From Otis tarda (Eukaryota; Chordata; Aves; Otidiformes; Otididae): 64,000 nt of DNA. Where the stretch lies: assembly GCA_026413225.1 (NCBI GenBank), contig CM048552.1:81941001-82005000 (forward strand). The letters are read 5' to 3'. This document shows positions 1 to 13,799 of this stretch, piece by piece (positions within the stretch are counted from its first letter, which is position 1; each line of letters starts with the position of its first letter). The notes beneath the pieces are model-generated. The model worked only from the letters and a program-made list of their open reading frames with translations. It was not told where the DNA came from and made no database searches. Made by a program: the position numbers and the translations under genes.

Positions 1-1667
1 GGAGTGCATGAAGTCATAATACCCAAGACATCAGCTCCTCAGTGAAAATCTGGGCACTGCTGTGTACACGAGGACTCTAAACTTCATGACTGCTTCTCTT
101 TCAAAGGCATCTGTGCAAAGTTTTGTTTCTCCCTTATTCTCTCCTGTTTAAAGTAATGCTGTCCTTAAGAAACTGCTCACCCAAAGCTGGCAAAGTTTGG
201 CTTCAGTTAGGCACTGAAGATTGCTCATTAGAGGACTTGTTTTACTTTTCAACTGATCTGTTGCAGGCAGCATTTGAGAGCACCATGGTAACGACATAAG
301 TCACAGCTTGCACCACAAGGGATCCCAGTTTGTTTTTCACCTGTAAGCCATGGCTCACAAGTGGCTCTCCTGGAAAATATTTGTTGGTTTAGGGGTGTTG
401 TGACACATCTGGCCACCAACTGGCAAGTCTCTTCACAGAAAAGTCAGCATGAAGAATGTTTTCAAACACTCCAAGATCCAGCTGTAAATTGTTATTAATT
501 TCCAGATCTTCATAATGCTCTACTAGCATTTTCAGATCCACTCCCTAGAAGGAAAACCTGCAAGAGACCTGCTAGATTATGTTGTTAAAGACAGCTCATC
601 TAAGTATTAAAATGTACATGTAGTTTATAATATAGTGGTTGATAACACTCCCAATATCAGTATAGCTATTCTGTAGTAATGTACTGTGCCCCTTGTAATT
701 AATTCTCAATTTCCATTATTTAATAAAAAATGTAAATGTAATGATAATGAAAAGCTGATTTTGTTAATGTTGTAGAATTTTAAGTACCACAAAAGACTAA
801 CAGGTAGCTCTAAAATGTGTTCCTTTACTTGTATGTGTCAGTGGTAATCATCAAAGAAAATAATTGGCATATAATCATGGAGCACTCCAGTGTAACTAAT
901 ATTGCAATAACGAGTGTAGCCAAGGAGCCGTACATCAAAAGCTGTAAGCCAAATCCAACAAGTGAGGCAGTGGTCATCTTCCTGCTACCTGGACTCTTAA
1001 AAATAGATGGGAAGGTGGAAGAAATGCAAGAGCAAGGTGGCCATTTCCTTAGTACAAACCTACTCTCCTTCAAGTAGAAACAGGACAGGGTAAATTCATA
1101 TTGCCCAATACTCTTTGTATCTAAGGTGAGCGCCTGTATTTGGATATGTGCTCATAGAATCAGTATAAAGGGATAGGCACCTTTGAAGAACAGAGTTCAT
1201 CCTGGGTCTCAGTTGCCTGCCCAGCCTCATCACCTTGTTCAGAAGAATGGCAGGATCTTGAGGAGCTGCAGTTATCTCCTGCATGTGAACTGCTCCTACA
1301 GCTTCCCTCCTTTTGTTTCCCTAAGGTAGTAGCACTTGTCTTGTGAAGACTGACTGCTAGGCTGAAAATCTGGGAAGATTCATACCTGTGTCTTTCTCTG
1401 TGTCAATGCCAAAACTACTGTGAAATGTCAGAGTTTTAGAAGGAGTAGAACTTCAAGTAAATACTGCTCCCATGTTGTTAAATACATGAGGGTAGAGACA
1501 GGAACATAACTAGTCAAAAGCTATCACTGGTCTGAAGGTATGGGTGGGGACAGGACGTCCTGTCACTGTGTTCCCTGGCATACTGTCTGGGTTCTTTATA
1601 GCTCTTGTTTCCAGTTTTCATGTCCTTTATTCTTGAACAGAAAACAACAGAAAAGTGGAGGTGAAAT

Positions 1668-1915
1668 GTTGGGGGCAATGAATATCAGAAGCCCTGAGAT
1701 TGAAAAATAGGGGACTTTCTAAGAGAAGCAAAATTGAGGACACCTGGTGGTGGGAAGACAATAAGGAACACCTGGTGGTGTTTAGAGGAACTATGGGTAT
1801 AAAAGCATGGAAACGGTAAGACTAGGGGGCTCTCTGCCTAGCTTGCAATAGAGTCTGAGGTGATGGCTGAGACTTTGCTCTGACAACTGGACTATATGTA
1901 ACTACAGGCAAGTAA
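1668..1915 (+). mobile_element. Possible ERV LTR fragment with TATA-like box
   Basis: The segment begins TGTTGGGGGCAATGAA, as an LTR U3 would begin with TG. It contains a near-perfect duplication of the motif ACACCTGGTGGTG (about 1740 and 1769) and then GGGTATAAAAGCATGG at about 1795, which looks like a core promoter TATA box. About 30 bp further on the composition changes, as expected for a transcription start. It resembles avian LTRs I remember, but I cannot name the family, I see no clear 3' end and no target-site duplication. An unrelated local promoter-like sequence is possible. Confidence 0.35.
1738..1782 (+). repeat. Short direct repeat CACCTGGTGGTG x2
   Basis: Two copies of ACACCTGGTGGTG separated by about 16 bp. 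Each copy also contains the palindromic E-box-like core CACCTGGTG. They lie just upstream of the TATA-like box and could be enhancer elements of the putative LTR, though no function can be shown. Confidence 0.55.
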
Positions 1916-2640
1916 AGTGTATTGGAATGAGATTTTAGTAGAAAATACATTTATGATTGATCAAAGGTATTTGGAGATTCATACTGTTTCAATGATTAAT
2001 TTTAAGGAGAAAACTCCAAAGTTTTGGAAAAACACATGCTTTGTTTTATCCTTTTTTTATAGACTGAATTTTTGGTCTGTTTCAAAATGCTGTTTTAAGA
2101 GGAGATTTGTCTAAATGTTGTTCAAAACCAAATATTTAATAAATGAAAAGAAAAAAGGACATTATATTTGTGTCAAATAAAAGTTTTATTCTTGCTATGG
2201 TTTTCATTTTTGTGAGCATCTTGAAGGCACAGGGCAGGCTAGTCCAAGTTGGGGATTTTGTGAGTCTGCCCTCTTCTGTCCTGAGCAATGTGTCCTGCAC
2301 ATTCCTCTGTCTTGCAATGCGGCCAGAAGTTGATCATTCAAAGTGATCCAGTTGAACATTAATTGCTCTTTAAAACTGGGATTTAATTTTCAGGGAGCTG
2401 ATCTGTCTAAAGGAACTCACTACCCAGTCATGTAAATGTGACTGCTGGCTCAAGGGAGTGTGTATAACCACATGGTTAGGGTCAGGGAGGAATCTGTGAT
2501 CACAACCCCTGCAACTGACGCCAGCCTGAACGAATGTGAAATGGCAACCTGCCAACTGCCTGTGTGAGTTGTGAACCTGCTAGATGAGGTGCTCAGATGG
2601 ATCACAGAGAGGGGACCAGCTGAAGCTGCCTTAGAGAATA

Positions 2641-5600
2641 ACAAAGTATGATGCTCCTGCTCAGGACACTGTCAGTGCTGCTCTCTGTATTCACATACTG
2701 CTCTGTGGGAAGCCCAAATGCTGCTTTTTCCTTTGCTGGGGGGCAGGGGGAGAAGGTTTGAACACCAAGGCAGTCTCCTTGGAGAGTCAAAGTTCAACCA
2801 GAGGTTTCTAATTCGGTTATATATAAAAAACTGTGTGCATGTATATTGTTCATGTGTGTGCATATATATCTATACTAACATGTGGACTTAAGGGGAATTA
2901 AGGCACTTTTCAGACTTTCGGAGTTATATAAACTTGTGTGTATGTGTTTGTGCTTTTAGTCAAACCGAAGCGTTGCAATTAGTTGTAATTTTTTTTTTGT
3001 AAACCGTCTCTATAAATATTTGAACAGAGCTAACACATGTTGCAAATATTTAGTTAAGAGTCTTTGTTGAAATGAAGTTTTAAGAAAGCTCTAAAATCAT
3101 AATATCCTACCAGTATATTAAGAGGCCATTTTGTGCATGTGTGAATGTTCCAGTTGAAGCCTATTTCAGCCAAAACATATGTTCAGTTATCTGTGATTGA
3201 TGTGTGAATTTTTTTTGGCAAAAGCCCCACTCAATATTTTAATAGTGAATGATAAACTTAAAAGTTATATTTTAAATGTTTTAACATCATGTGCAAAAGT
3301 TATATAACCAGATCTGGATCTACGTGGTTACTGCTATTTATACTGCTATTGGGGTGTCTGACAGATGAGAATCCAGTGTGTTCTGAGTAAACACAGAAGA
3401 AAAAGATGGATTACCGAGATTATAGTTTGAGAGTAAGGAAATAGAACAGAGTAGCCAAGATAAATTGCAGCAGGAGTACAAAGAATCAGTAATGTGTGCT
3501 ACCTTCTCAAACTTGGGTAAATGAGATCTTGATCTGATCAAGAACATAATGGTTAAAGATATTACAATACCTTTAAATTATCCTTGACCACAAATGCAAT
3601 ATTTTTGTAATATAAATGCCAATCAGGATATGTAGTAATGGAAGGCAAAGACACAATTTTTTGTATTGTTTCTTGAGTAAGCCAAAATATGCAATTAATT
3701 TATTGCCATGCCTTAGTCTGCTCATTTCTTATTGTTTGCCAATTACTGCTTTTAAATCTGCTGATTTTTTTTTCTTCTTGTTTGGGTTTTTTTTCTCCCA
3801 GTTTTGCAGAACTCTGAGTCTATCAACTCATTATACTTTTCCTACTGCATGCCAAGAATAAAAAGCATCTTATGATCAGTATGAAGCAGATAGATTTGGT
3901 GATATCCCCTGCAAATGGACCAGAGTTTTGCTTGACACTGCTATGTTTACTGAAGACTGCCAAAACAAGTTTTTTTTTTTGGTTTTTTTTTGGTTTTTTT
4001 TTTTTAAAAAGGCAAAACAAAAACCCCCTGCTTTTCTCATTTAATCTCAATCTTGGTATATCCTTTCTGATAAACTTAGAATTAATGATACCACTTGATG
4101 TGTGATGACTTCTGAACTGTTTGTGTATGTCAACACTTATCCAATGATGCCAGACACACAAGGACAGTGAATGTTGTAGCAGTTTCTGTTATGAGACCAT
4201 GTCCAGAAGTTCTCAAGCAAGCAGTCACTGAAGTCCTTAGGAGTACCCCCTACTGAGGCCGTCAAAACCTAGCATAATGTAAGTTTTTTTTCTGTAGGAA
4301 TGGCTTCCTGTATGTTCAGTTTGTGAATGCTCATAAAGTACTCACTTAAGATGCAAGCTTAAGTGTGTGACTCTATCAGGGCTTTAAAAATGATGGCTAG
4401 GTTCTGCAGGCGTTAATAACACTAGTATAAAGAGATCTTTTTTTCCCCGTTGATTTCAGAAAGCTTTGACTTAGCACTCATGAGTAGCTGTCATGATGTA
4501 TAGAAGGAAATAGATTGGACAGTAAATACATTACAGAACATGCCTAAGGATTGCAGTGCCTAATCTACAAGAAAGATTTGTCTTGTCTTGAGCATCCTTA
4601 GCCTCTGAGCAACAGGTAGACCTCGCAGAACTCTTCTGAGAGCAGTTGGCTTTTGCTATGCAAGATTTATTTATGATTTATTATTTTATTAAGATTTATT
4701 ATGCAGAGTATTCTGTTGCTGAATATGTTTTCCCATTATTAAGTTGCAGCATAGCATAGTGTGTATGTGGCTTTGTTGTATAGCCTCTGTTTTCTGAACT
4801 TTTAATGTTTATCAGAAAATAATAGTGCATGCTAATACTATTCAGTGTGGCAGAAATATGGGACAAATATGGCAGAAACATGCCAAAGTAAATCTACAAA
4901 AATGTTCAATGTGATGCAATACATACACATACTTTTCAAAAAGCTGTCTAGACAAAGGCAGTATGTGATTCTCTTTGAGTGTGCTGATGTAAAACAAGCA
5001 AAAAGATATATGTAAATGACAAAATGAAGAGTACTTCTAATGAGGCATAAAATGGATTTTAAAATGCGGGTATAGGTGCTTACTGCTATCAGTGCATAGA
5101 ACTGTATTTATTACAAAAATCTGGTAGTGATTTCCTGTAAATTTCTATTTGTGAGATACCATCACGTTTGGAATAACAAACTTTACATTTTTGCTTTGTT
5201 GGTTCATTTCCCTTTCCATTTCAAAGGCATTATATCAGGTTAATATTCATGTTCTACTTTCTATCTGCTGAGTATCTTTTTCATAGTTGAAAGGTAGTGG
5301 CCCACCTGACCCTTACACCTCTACAAGTGATTTGTTCCACTTTCTACATAAATCTTCAGAGTTTGATGCCAATCCAAAAGCAAAATCTTACTAAAATGTG
5401 TTCTTGTTGAATACTGTTGTGAAACCTACAACTTTATAATGTGCTAAGCTTTACCAAACATTGTTATAGTAATGACATTTTCTGATAGTTTATTATGAGA
5501 ATTATAATAGAATTTGAAACTCACATTTCAGTTACAATGATTTGTATCTTTTTTTTTATCTGACAAATCACTGGTCAAATAAGCAATAAAGCTCATGGCT

Positions 5601-8430
5601 AATCTGTCTTTAATTTTTGTGTTACAGAGGAGCAAATTGAACAAATTGGCGCTTGTAAATACTGACTGCCCTTTTTCTTTTTTTTTTTTTTTTTTTTTTT
5701 TTCCTGAAGAGTGACTCCAGATTCATGGTCATAGAGATCAGAGCTAAATCTGGCCAACATAGGTTATGGCATGCAAAAAGCAGTACTGCTAGAATGGACG
5801 AATGCAGTATAGTGTTATGATTTAGTGCCTTGTATTAGGGTTATGTATGTGTTGTAATAGGTGCTCTACTGATGCCTACAGAGTGATTGTCTTTTAGACC
5901 ATAATTTTTGGGGAGCTGAGACTAGCAGTATAGATGGGAGAGATAACTGATGTGATGGAGTGTATTGAGGACTGATTTTCAAAATGGTTGATATTCAGCA
6001 TATTCTACAGAGATCACTAGAAAGTGCTGGCTGATTAACATTTCTGAAAATCTAATACTGTCCATTTACTGGCTGATTTTAGTAGTGAAAGTCGTGCCCT
6101 TGTGGGACGATGTTATTTCCAGCCTAGGTACTGTATTAGGTGGGAGAGCTGGGTCTCTTAGAGCTCCAGGAACAGTCTAATACTGCATTTTCCATCTATG
6201 AACGAGGTATTTCTTGGACACAGATTCCTAGCCTGTTTGCCAAGCTTCTCATGTTAGGCTCAGCTGCAATGTTTCAAGCAATTATTTTTCTTTGCTTGAT
6301 GATTTGCTCAGATTGCAGGGCTGCTGCTGCTGTTGCTGCCTTCTAATCATCTGCAGAGCCTGCAAGCATCCAGCAGAGCTTATCAGCTGGGCCTCCACAC
6401 TTCATCTGAAACATGCTTGTGCCTCACTGTCTGGAAACTGCTTCTCTAGGAAGTCCTTGGATACAAGGAACTAGTCCCAGAGTCAGTGTGGATCTATTGT
6501 TCCCCTGCTGGTGCTGGGCAGTTGGAAATGCAGTCTGGTTCCTTGCATTATGTGTGTTTAGTAGAAGAGATGTTCCTACCTGAATTTGATTGTCTCACTT
6601 GCTGAAGTAGTACAAGAAATGCCATTGTACTCTTTTGCAATCTGTCTTTGCTCTTCCCCACACCTGGCTGTACAACCTAAAATGAATAGCACCAGCATTG
6701 TAAATACAACCTAACAATAATTAAAAAATGTAACATTGTTTCAACTAACTGCAGTCAAGTACTGTTGTCTGGAGATCGGATGAACTCCCTTAAAGAAAAC
6801 ATGCTTTGAATAAGTTTAAATTGTAACATTGTCAAGATAGGAAAGGCTATTTTTTTTCTACTTAGTGTTGTGATTTTTTAGTGTCAAAATGTAGGAAAGG
6901 GAGATATACTGATAGTGACCTTTTCCAGCACCCACTTTCTTCATCTAAAGTTAAATTCCACATTTTCTAATCCCACCTAACATGAAGTAGCTCCCTAATG
7001 TTTGTAGCTTTCAAATCAGTTTTTGAACATTGATTTATCTTGATTCACCCAGTCTGAGATCTTTTGGTTCAAAAGAGAAATAACTTCCCAAAGCCGGCAT
7101 GGAGCATGCTATACTTCAGTCCTGCTCCTACTTATTCCTGTTGACAGCTACTGAGAATAAAACAATTTCCCTTGTACTGTGCAAGAAGAGAACTGATTTT
7201 TCTCAAGTAACCAGAGTATTGGGACACAGAACAAAACAGCATCATTAGCTTTCCTTTGGTTGATTGGTGAAGTTAAAAGTATTTCTGGCCCTTAAGTCTC
7301 AACAATAAAATAAATTTAAAATATTTTCCTTGTGTTAAGTTTTGTCTGGATTTTTTCTTCCTTCAGTCAGTGTTTTCAGATTCTAAATTAACTTTGATCT
7401 TTTCCCCTTGCTGATAAAACTGCATGAGTCCAGACTCAAATGTGTTCAATTTTCAGGTCATAAGCTTTAATCTTGCCCATCTAAATAGCTCTGTTAACTT
7501 TGTGTAGCTGTGCCAAATTACGTAATCTGACAGCCTAGCCTGATAATCTCATTAAAACATTAGAAGGAAAGCAATTGTGTCATAATCTATATTACTGATT
7601 ACAAACTAATCACCAGATTGTAGCACAACCTGAAGATAGAGAAACTACTCAAAGGTAAGACTATGAACTAATGACAGCTCTTGAGTCCCCATTACCCTCT
7701 AGACTTGAGACGTTGCAGAATGCGATACAGTAGGGAACCCATGCATGGTGTGAGCACCTACTGAGACACCGCCAAACAGAGAGCTGCTAACCAGGCCCTT
7801 TTAAAATTAGCATGCAGGTGACCCCTGTGACAATAGTGAGTCATAGCTCATAATCTGTCCAAGGGTGAGGCAGTTAGTTAGATTGCTTACCGTGTAGTTT
7901 TTGGCTATGCAGTTAATTGAATAAGAGGTGGCAGTAGGAAGTAGGAGGTTAGATACTGGGAAAAAAGGCCTAAAGTCTGTCATATTAGATTTGGTATAAT
8001 CACCATAAAATGATCCTGTAGTTTAAGACAGTCCATCAACGCAGTACTGTGTACCTAACAGTTGCAATGGTAAAATGTTCAGGAAAAAAATAGGAACAGT
8101 ACAAACTTTTATGACACTTTTACTCTAACGTTCCCTCGATGACATCTACTTTCATTTCAGGTAATTTCTGCCACTTGATGTAGTTTGTCTATCTAATAAC
8201 CTACCATGGTCTCTTCGAAGGTCTGGTATAATTTCTTCTTGAAACATAACATAGTTTTTGTATCCCCAAAGTCTTTTAGGAAGGCAGAGGTACTACCTAC
8301 TGTATTAATATCTGTGTCCTTTTGTTTATTTTGAGTCTGCCTCCCAATAGATTAGTCTGTCTTTGTCTGAGACTCTTTAGTCCATCCACCTCCCCTCTCC
8401 TTATCACGCATGATTTCAAAGACTTCTACA
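2641..8430. other. Noncoding, AT-rich; poly(T) tracts only
   Basis: No exon, RNA gene or clear transposon was recognised. The stretch contains homopolymer T runs, notably near 3970-4003 and 5678-5702, and a TG/TA-rich patch near 2820-2872. The T runs could be poly(A) tails of antisense retroposed copies or simple polypyrimidine tracts. I could not recognise a body sequence next to them. Confidence 0.55.
5678..5703. repeat. Poly(T) tract
   Basis: A T-dominated homopolymer run, the longest in this part of the window. No adjoining retroposon body was recognised, so its origin is unknown. Confidence 0.8.
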
Positions 8431-8439
8431 ATGTCATCC

Positions 8440-9330
8440 TTAAGATTGCTCTTTTCCAGAATGAAGGGTCTCAATCTACTCAATGATTCATCTATAGTTG
8501 TCATAGCAAGGCTTTTAGGTGGTTGTTGCCCTGCTCTGAACCCATTTGTAGTCTAATTTATCTCTATGGAGGTGAGGAGAAAAGGCCTGTACATTGAGTT
8601 CAAGATGTGGATACAGCATGGATAGCTATGTTTAAATAATACTTTTTTCTTAGTCTATATTCCTTCCCTAATGGAATGTAATGTTTGCTTTACTTCTTGG
8701 CTCTTACAAAATATTGAGCTGATATTTTCAAGGAACTTTCTGTTGCAACCCCAAGTTGTCATTACTGACTGGTATAGGTCAATTTAGAGCCAAGCATGCT
8801 GTATGTGAAATTGGTTTTAACCCATGGATACTGCTTTATATTTGTTTACATTGAAAGCCATTTGCTCTTCTTCAGACTCTTAGTCTTATAAAACTTTTCT
8901 ACAATTTTTCACAGTCTGCTCTTATCCTTACTACCCTTCATCAGCACAGTTTGTCTTCTCACTGCTTGTCTGTTTTTCCAGGCCACTTATGATGATGCTG
9001 TACAGTACTGACTCTGAAAACCCCTTCGGTGACAAGTTTTTCAGCTGTGCAGGATCTCCTCCTACCCACTGTTTTTTATTGTTTAACTGATTATTTATCC
9101 ACCCCAGGACCTGTTGCCTTATCCAAAATGTGTCATATGCTGTTACAGTGTGACTGCCAGTGCCTCTTCCCCTTCTCTCCTTATTTACACTGAGGCTGTA
9201 ACTGTCCAGGGAGGTTTTGAATTCCCCACCAGCAAACCAGCCAACTAGAACACTTTGATTATCTTCACTTTAATCCCCTCCCAATCAAGCCTCTGCAAAT
9301 ACAACCAACCTTCCTTTTACTGCTACTGAT
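8440..9330 (-). mobile_element. Ancient CR1/L3-like LINE fossil, antisense
   Basis: Read on the minus strand, the order of diverged blocks matches the reverse-transcriptase half of old amniote CR1/L3 elements. Recognisable + strand phrases include the block around TTGCCCTGCTCTGAACCC (8526), AAAATATTGAGCTGATATTTTC (about 8707; compare the CR1 block on gene size and inheritance of antisense strand), the ATTTAGAGCC block (8782) and the TTCACAGTCTGCTCTTATCC block (about 8908). It is heavily mutated and has no open frame. Edges are approximate, and the remnant may extend to about 9,780. Confidence 0.55.
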
Positions 9331-12300
9331 CTTTGGTGAGAGACCTCAAAGGGGGACACCGTTCTGGAAAGGCTTGTAGCATATGATTAGGAGAACATAT
9401 TTAGTAAATGAAATATATTTGTACCATCTGCTGACACTTTTAAATTAAAGAAAAGTCAAACCTCCAATTTTTTTTCTAAGAATAGATTGAAATTTACAAT
9501 CTTTCAGCACAAAATTGAATCATCCTTTTATTTGCTTGTTTCTTAATGTCCCAGATCAAGTATTGACTGATAAAGCAATGTTTTAAGGTGCCATTCTTCT
9601 GTTTTTCAATTTGATATCCTAACCACTCTTTTTTTTTCCCTCCAATTTTTTTTTTTCTTGAGGTTGAGTCTGCTGGAGTGATGGTTCAGTCTCTATTTCA
9701 TTAATCCCCCTACTGGTAACATGCCTGTTATCTGGTCTAAAGATTGACTTCCATGATCTTGCTGCTTCATCTGGAAAATTGTTTAGGGTATAAATCTCTG
9801 TGTAGATTAGTGTGTCTCATTCCCTCAAGAGGAATTACATTTTGCCCTTTTTAATGTTAACTCTTTGGCCTCAAGGAGTTTGTTCACTTTATTATTGATG
9901 ATCAAGTTTGATATGATGTATTTTACAGAATATTGGCTTATCTGCCTGCTAATTTGGCACTGAATGTATCCAGGCCAGCTGATTACGTGTTTTTCCATTA
10001 ACATTGCCAAAATACAGGAGGTGGTAGAGTAGATGCACTTCTCCCTTCCTCTTCGAGGAAGTCTGATTTGGGTGGGGTTTTTTCACTTTTGCATTTTATT
10101 ATTATTTCTGGTATTCTTATATCTCAGAAGATCTATTCAAATTGTGATATACTTTTGTAGCAAGAAATCTGTGTCATTGACAAAGGAAAAATTTACTGAT
10201 AAAGTTATTCTATACAAATAGGGAAGATTTTCCTTTACATTTGAAAGTCACGTTTTTCATGCTACAGTAATTAGTGACCATAGGTAAATACTTGGAAAAT
10301 AACTAGGAAAAAGCACTAATTTTGAAATCCAAAATATGCATTCAGAAAGAATTAAAAATGAATGACAATCCTGACATATTTGTTTCCCACCTCCGTATAG
10401 GTTCTGCGTTGAATGCTACAGTAATGTAGTGGTCTCTGCCTTTTTTTTATATTTGACAGACTTAACAATCTATTCTACATTTGTGCTTGAGTTTCTAACA
10501 GCTCATTTTCATTCTGTTGTGTACCATTAAATATTTCCATCTTCTTCAGGGCAAGCACGCCTGTGTTTTTAGCCTTCCTGTATCATCTTTTATTGAGAGA
10601 CACTTTCTGTCTATAGATGAGTGGGAAGATTTTGGTTGGAAGGGTAGCAATGCCATGAAGAAACATTGCAAAGGATGTGCAAAATCAACTGTTTAATTCC
10701 ACAGTGCTTTATCTAAGGAATTAAGGTTATATAGTTTCTTTTAAAGCATTTTGGCCAGATTTTTCATTCCAAGGTGTTCTGTTCTTTGCTTATACACACT
10801 AGTATATTCTTTAACTGTTTATGTTCAGAGGTGGGAGTAAGAGAGTAAAATAAACAGGACATTAACACTGTCACTGTTGGTAGAAATGAAGAAAGAGAGA
10901 GGCAAACTGTCAAAATGTGTAAATTACTGTAGCTTTGCTTAAGGTTTGAAATTTGGAGTTGAGCATGTCTGCTTCATATATTACTGAGCAGCTAAAAATA
11001 AACCTAGCTCTGTGAACTAGATGGAGTTTACCTTTGCCATCAGTGAACAAGTCTGTGCTTTGTATCTTTACACTTGTACTGTGTGTGATTGGTTGTCTGT
11101 CAGGAATGGGACAACTTTTTTGAGCTATTTGGGATTGCTGCTAATTATTTGTAAGAGAATCTGCAGTTATTAATGAGGATCCCATTTTGCTAGGCACTAA
11201 ACAGCCACAGAGCAAGGCAGATCCATACTCCAGAGAAATAATTAAAATAGAAAAAGAGAAGTTTGGCAAAAGGTAAAAGCACTACAGTTTTTGAAGGAAT
11301 ATATGAAAATTATAAGATGCGTAGTATGGTTCCTGTCTGTAGCCATACACTCTTACTTGTTTACTGTATTATTCGAGCACCTCTCAATCTGTAACATTTA
11401 TCTTCACAAAAGTCTTTTGATAGAGGGAAGTTCCATTAATTTCATTTGTGACAGAAAGAAGTAAAGTACTTGCCTACAATTATATAGAAAACATGAGTAG
11501 TGAATTGCTCCGTACTGACATCTCCATGTCACAACATCCTGGGTCCTGAGGTCTCACCCAGACTTAGTGCACTGCCTTACTTTTTCTAATGTAACTGACA
11601 TGCACTTTGATATGTGTGCTTTGCAACAAACTGATTTGGTATCTTGGATACAAAACATTAAGATCAGCAAAATGCCAATCCTTATACAGAGAGAGATTCA
11701 ATACATTTGTCACAAAACACAGATACTTTCACAGTCGTTGTCTGAATCTGGCAATGCCATGCCATTCCATCATGTGCTACCCATGCAGGGGGCCAATAGC
11801 TCAGTATTTGGCTTGGCTTTCGTAAAACACATGTGACCAGAGTTCTGTGATAGTATCACTAAATTGTGTTTTATTTGCATTTTCACAACACATTGTTATT
11901 TGCCTCAATTTCCATGGCTGATATCAGCAGACTAGATGTTAATTTTGAACAATTGCCTTTGCAGATCTAACTGACCCATTTGGTAACAGAATAAATGGGA
12001 AGATGATTTATTTTACTGAGCTACGGGGACCTGTCTTCCCCCACCCCCTACAAACTGTCTTATTGTTGCTTTGCTAGTGTGGCTGGTATTACCAATGTCA
12101 GTAAAAGATACGTGATTATATTAACTGAAGCCGTTAGAAACTTGCTGTCTGTATGTGTCTGGTATTTCTCTGTCTCTTTAATAATTGCAGAAGGATAAAA
12201 TATTTAAGGCCCAGATAGTTTGTCTCTTTAAAGAAGGAAGTTTACATGCTTCAGGTTTTATAATTTATGCCTTTCTATTTCCTATGGTTTTTTTTTAATT

Positions 12301-12654
12301 ATAAGAAAGATTCACAGTTCCCTTAGAATCTCTTAGACAGTAGTTAATCACCTCTATCCAGCTTCTTTCTACCCTTCAGTGTTTCTCTTTTCTTCCTATT
12401 GAAATACACAGCACAAATCTATTTCTTTGGAGACTTATTTTAAAATCACTTTCTTTTAATATATACATTATATATAGCTTTTTTGTTGTCTTGACTGTGA
12501 TTGACAAATATGATCCTTTACCATCATATGCTTTAGCTCATATTAGAAATGTCAAAACAAACTATTGAGAAAATTTCATCTTGAGGTGACATGGGTGACA
12601 AATGGGTTGTCTGAAGGAGGTAAGGCCTGGCAAAATAATGGCACTATGATAAAT
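9331..12654. other. Noncoding, no recognised feature
   Basis: AT-rich intron-like sequence. Possible continuation of the ancient LINE fossil up to about 9,780; beyond that I see no exon, RNA gene or transposon. The short open frames here have no domain and overlap each other. Confidence 0.5.
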
Positions 12655-13234
12655 CTTTGAGCTGGACATGCAGCAGCCACATAGCCGCTCGCTTACTTGC
12701 ACCCCACCAGCAGGATGCAGGAGAGAATCAGAAGAGTAAAAGTAAGAAAACTAATTAGTTGAGATAAATACAGTTTAAAAGGTAAAGCAAAGCTGCATGG
12801 GCAAGCAAAGCAAAAGGATTTCATTCACTGATTCCAATGGGCAGGCAGGTGTTCAGCCATCTCCAGGAACGCAGGGCTCCATCATGCATAATGGTCACGT
12901 AGGAAGATGAACACCATACCTCTGAACGTCTCCCCCTTCCTTCTTCTTTAAGCTTTACATGCTGAGCATGACATCACATGGTATGGAATATGCCTTTGGT
13001 CAGCTGAGGTCAGCTGTTCCAGCTGTGTCCCATCCCAACTTCTTGTGCACTTCCAGCGTACTCATTGGGGGGATGGTGTGAGAGGCAGAAAAGACCTTGA
13101 CTCTGTGCAAGCACTGCCCAGTAATAACAAAAACATCTCTATATTATCAACACTGTTGTCAGCATAAATCCAAACATAACTCAGTACTAGCTACTTTGAA
13201 GAAAATGAACTCCGTCCCAGCCAAAACCAGCACA
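12655..13234 (-). mobile_element. Solo LTR of an avian endogenous retrovirus, antisense
   Basis: On the minus strand the element begins TGTGCTGGTTTTGGCTGGGA at 13,234 and runs leftward to about 12,655. It holds a GTGATGTCATGCTCAGCAT block (about 12,960-12,980; a CRE-like TGATGTCA in U3), a TTTAAACTG / TTATCTCAAC block near 12,760-12,780 where an LTR polyadenylation region is expected, and an AGCGGCTATG block near the 3' end. The overall order matches a TG..CA LTR family I remember as common in Neoaves. No gag, pol or env sequence flanks it, so it is a solo LTR. The 3' end looks eroded and I found no convincing target-site duplication. It carries no viral protein. Confidence 0.72.
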
Positions 13235-13280
13235 ACTAGTCCAATCGTAATCAATAGAGTACATTTTTAATATACCTCTA

Positions 13281-13346
13281 TATGAGGGCTTTCATAGTTA
13301 TCATACTATGATACATACATGATATCATACTATCATACATTTCTTT
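13281..13346. repeat. ATCATA-rich imperfect repeat
   Basis: Several imperfect copies of TATCATACTATGATACAT, partly palindromic, lie between 13,295 and 13,342. Probably a small local slippage or duplication product. Confidence 0.5.
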
Positions 13347-13799
13347 CTGCTGTGACCTTGATGATGATAAGTTTACAATAAATCTTAGACTTGCAGTTGA
13401 TGCAGGTGCTAATGTATTTTACTGTTAAGGCATGAAAGATAGAAAAAGTCTCCTTGGAGAAATTTTAATTCTATTCAACCTATACATTTCCACTATAAGA
13501 CAGAAAAAAAAAAAAAGCAATAAAGTCCTGCTTTAAACTACTAGGAATACATGATAGACTGAAATAAATATCTGGTATATTTTTCTTCATGTGCTGATTG
13601 AAAAGCAAACCAGACCTTCCAGATTTTCTTCCATTTGCCTTTAATGCTGAGTTTTCCTATTGAAATGGGAAGGCCTAATTCAACTTTACAAAGTAGCAAA
13701 GATGCCTATATATATATGTATATCTTTTGAATAATTCAGAACCAACTTATTTAAAATCTTCCACTCTTGAAACTTATTGGAAGAACTTGGTAATATGGA

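Larger units (their letters stand above)
1..2640. other. Noncoding, presumed ANO2 intron or 5' flank
   Basis: AT-rich sequence with no exon I can support. Short open frames here overlap one another on both strands and show no recognisable domain. A possible LTR fragment with a TATA-like box is listed separately. The rest looks unremarkable. Confidence 0.6.
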
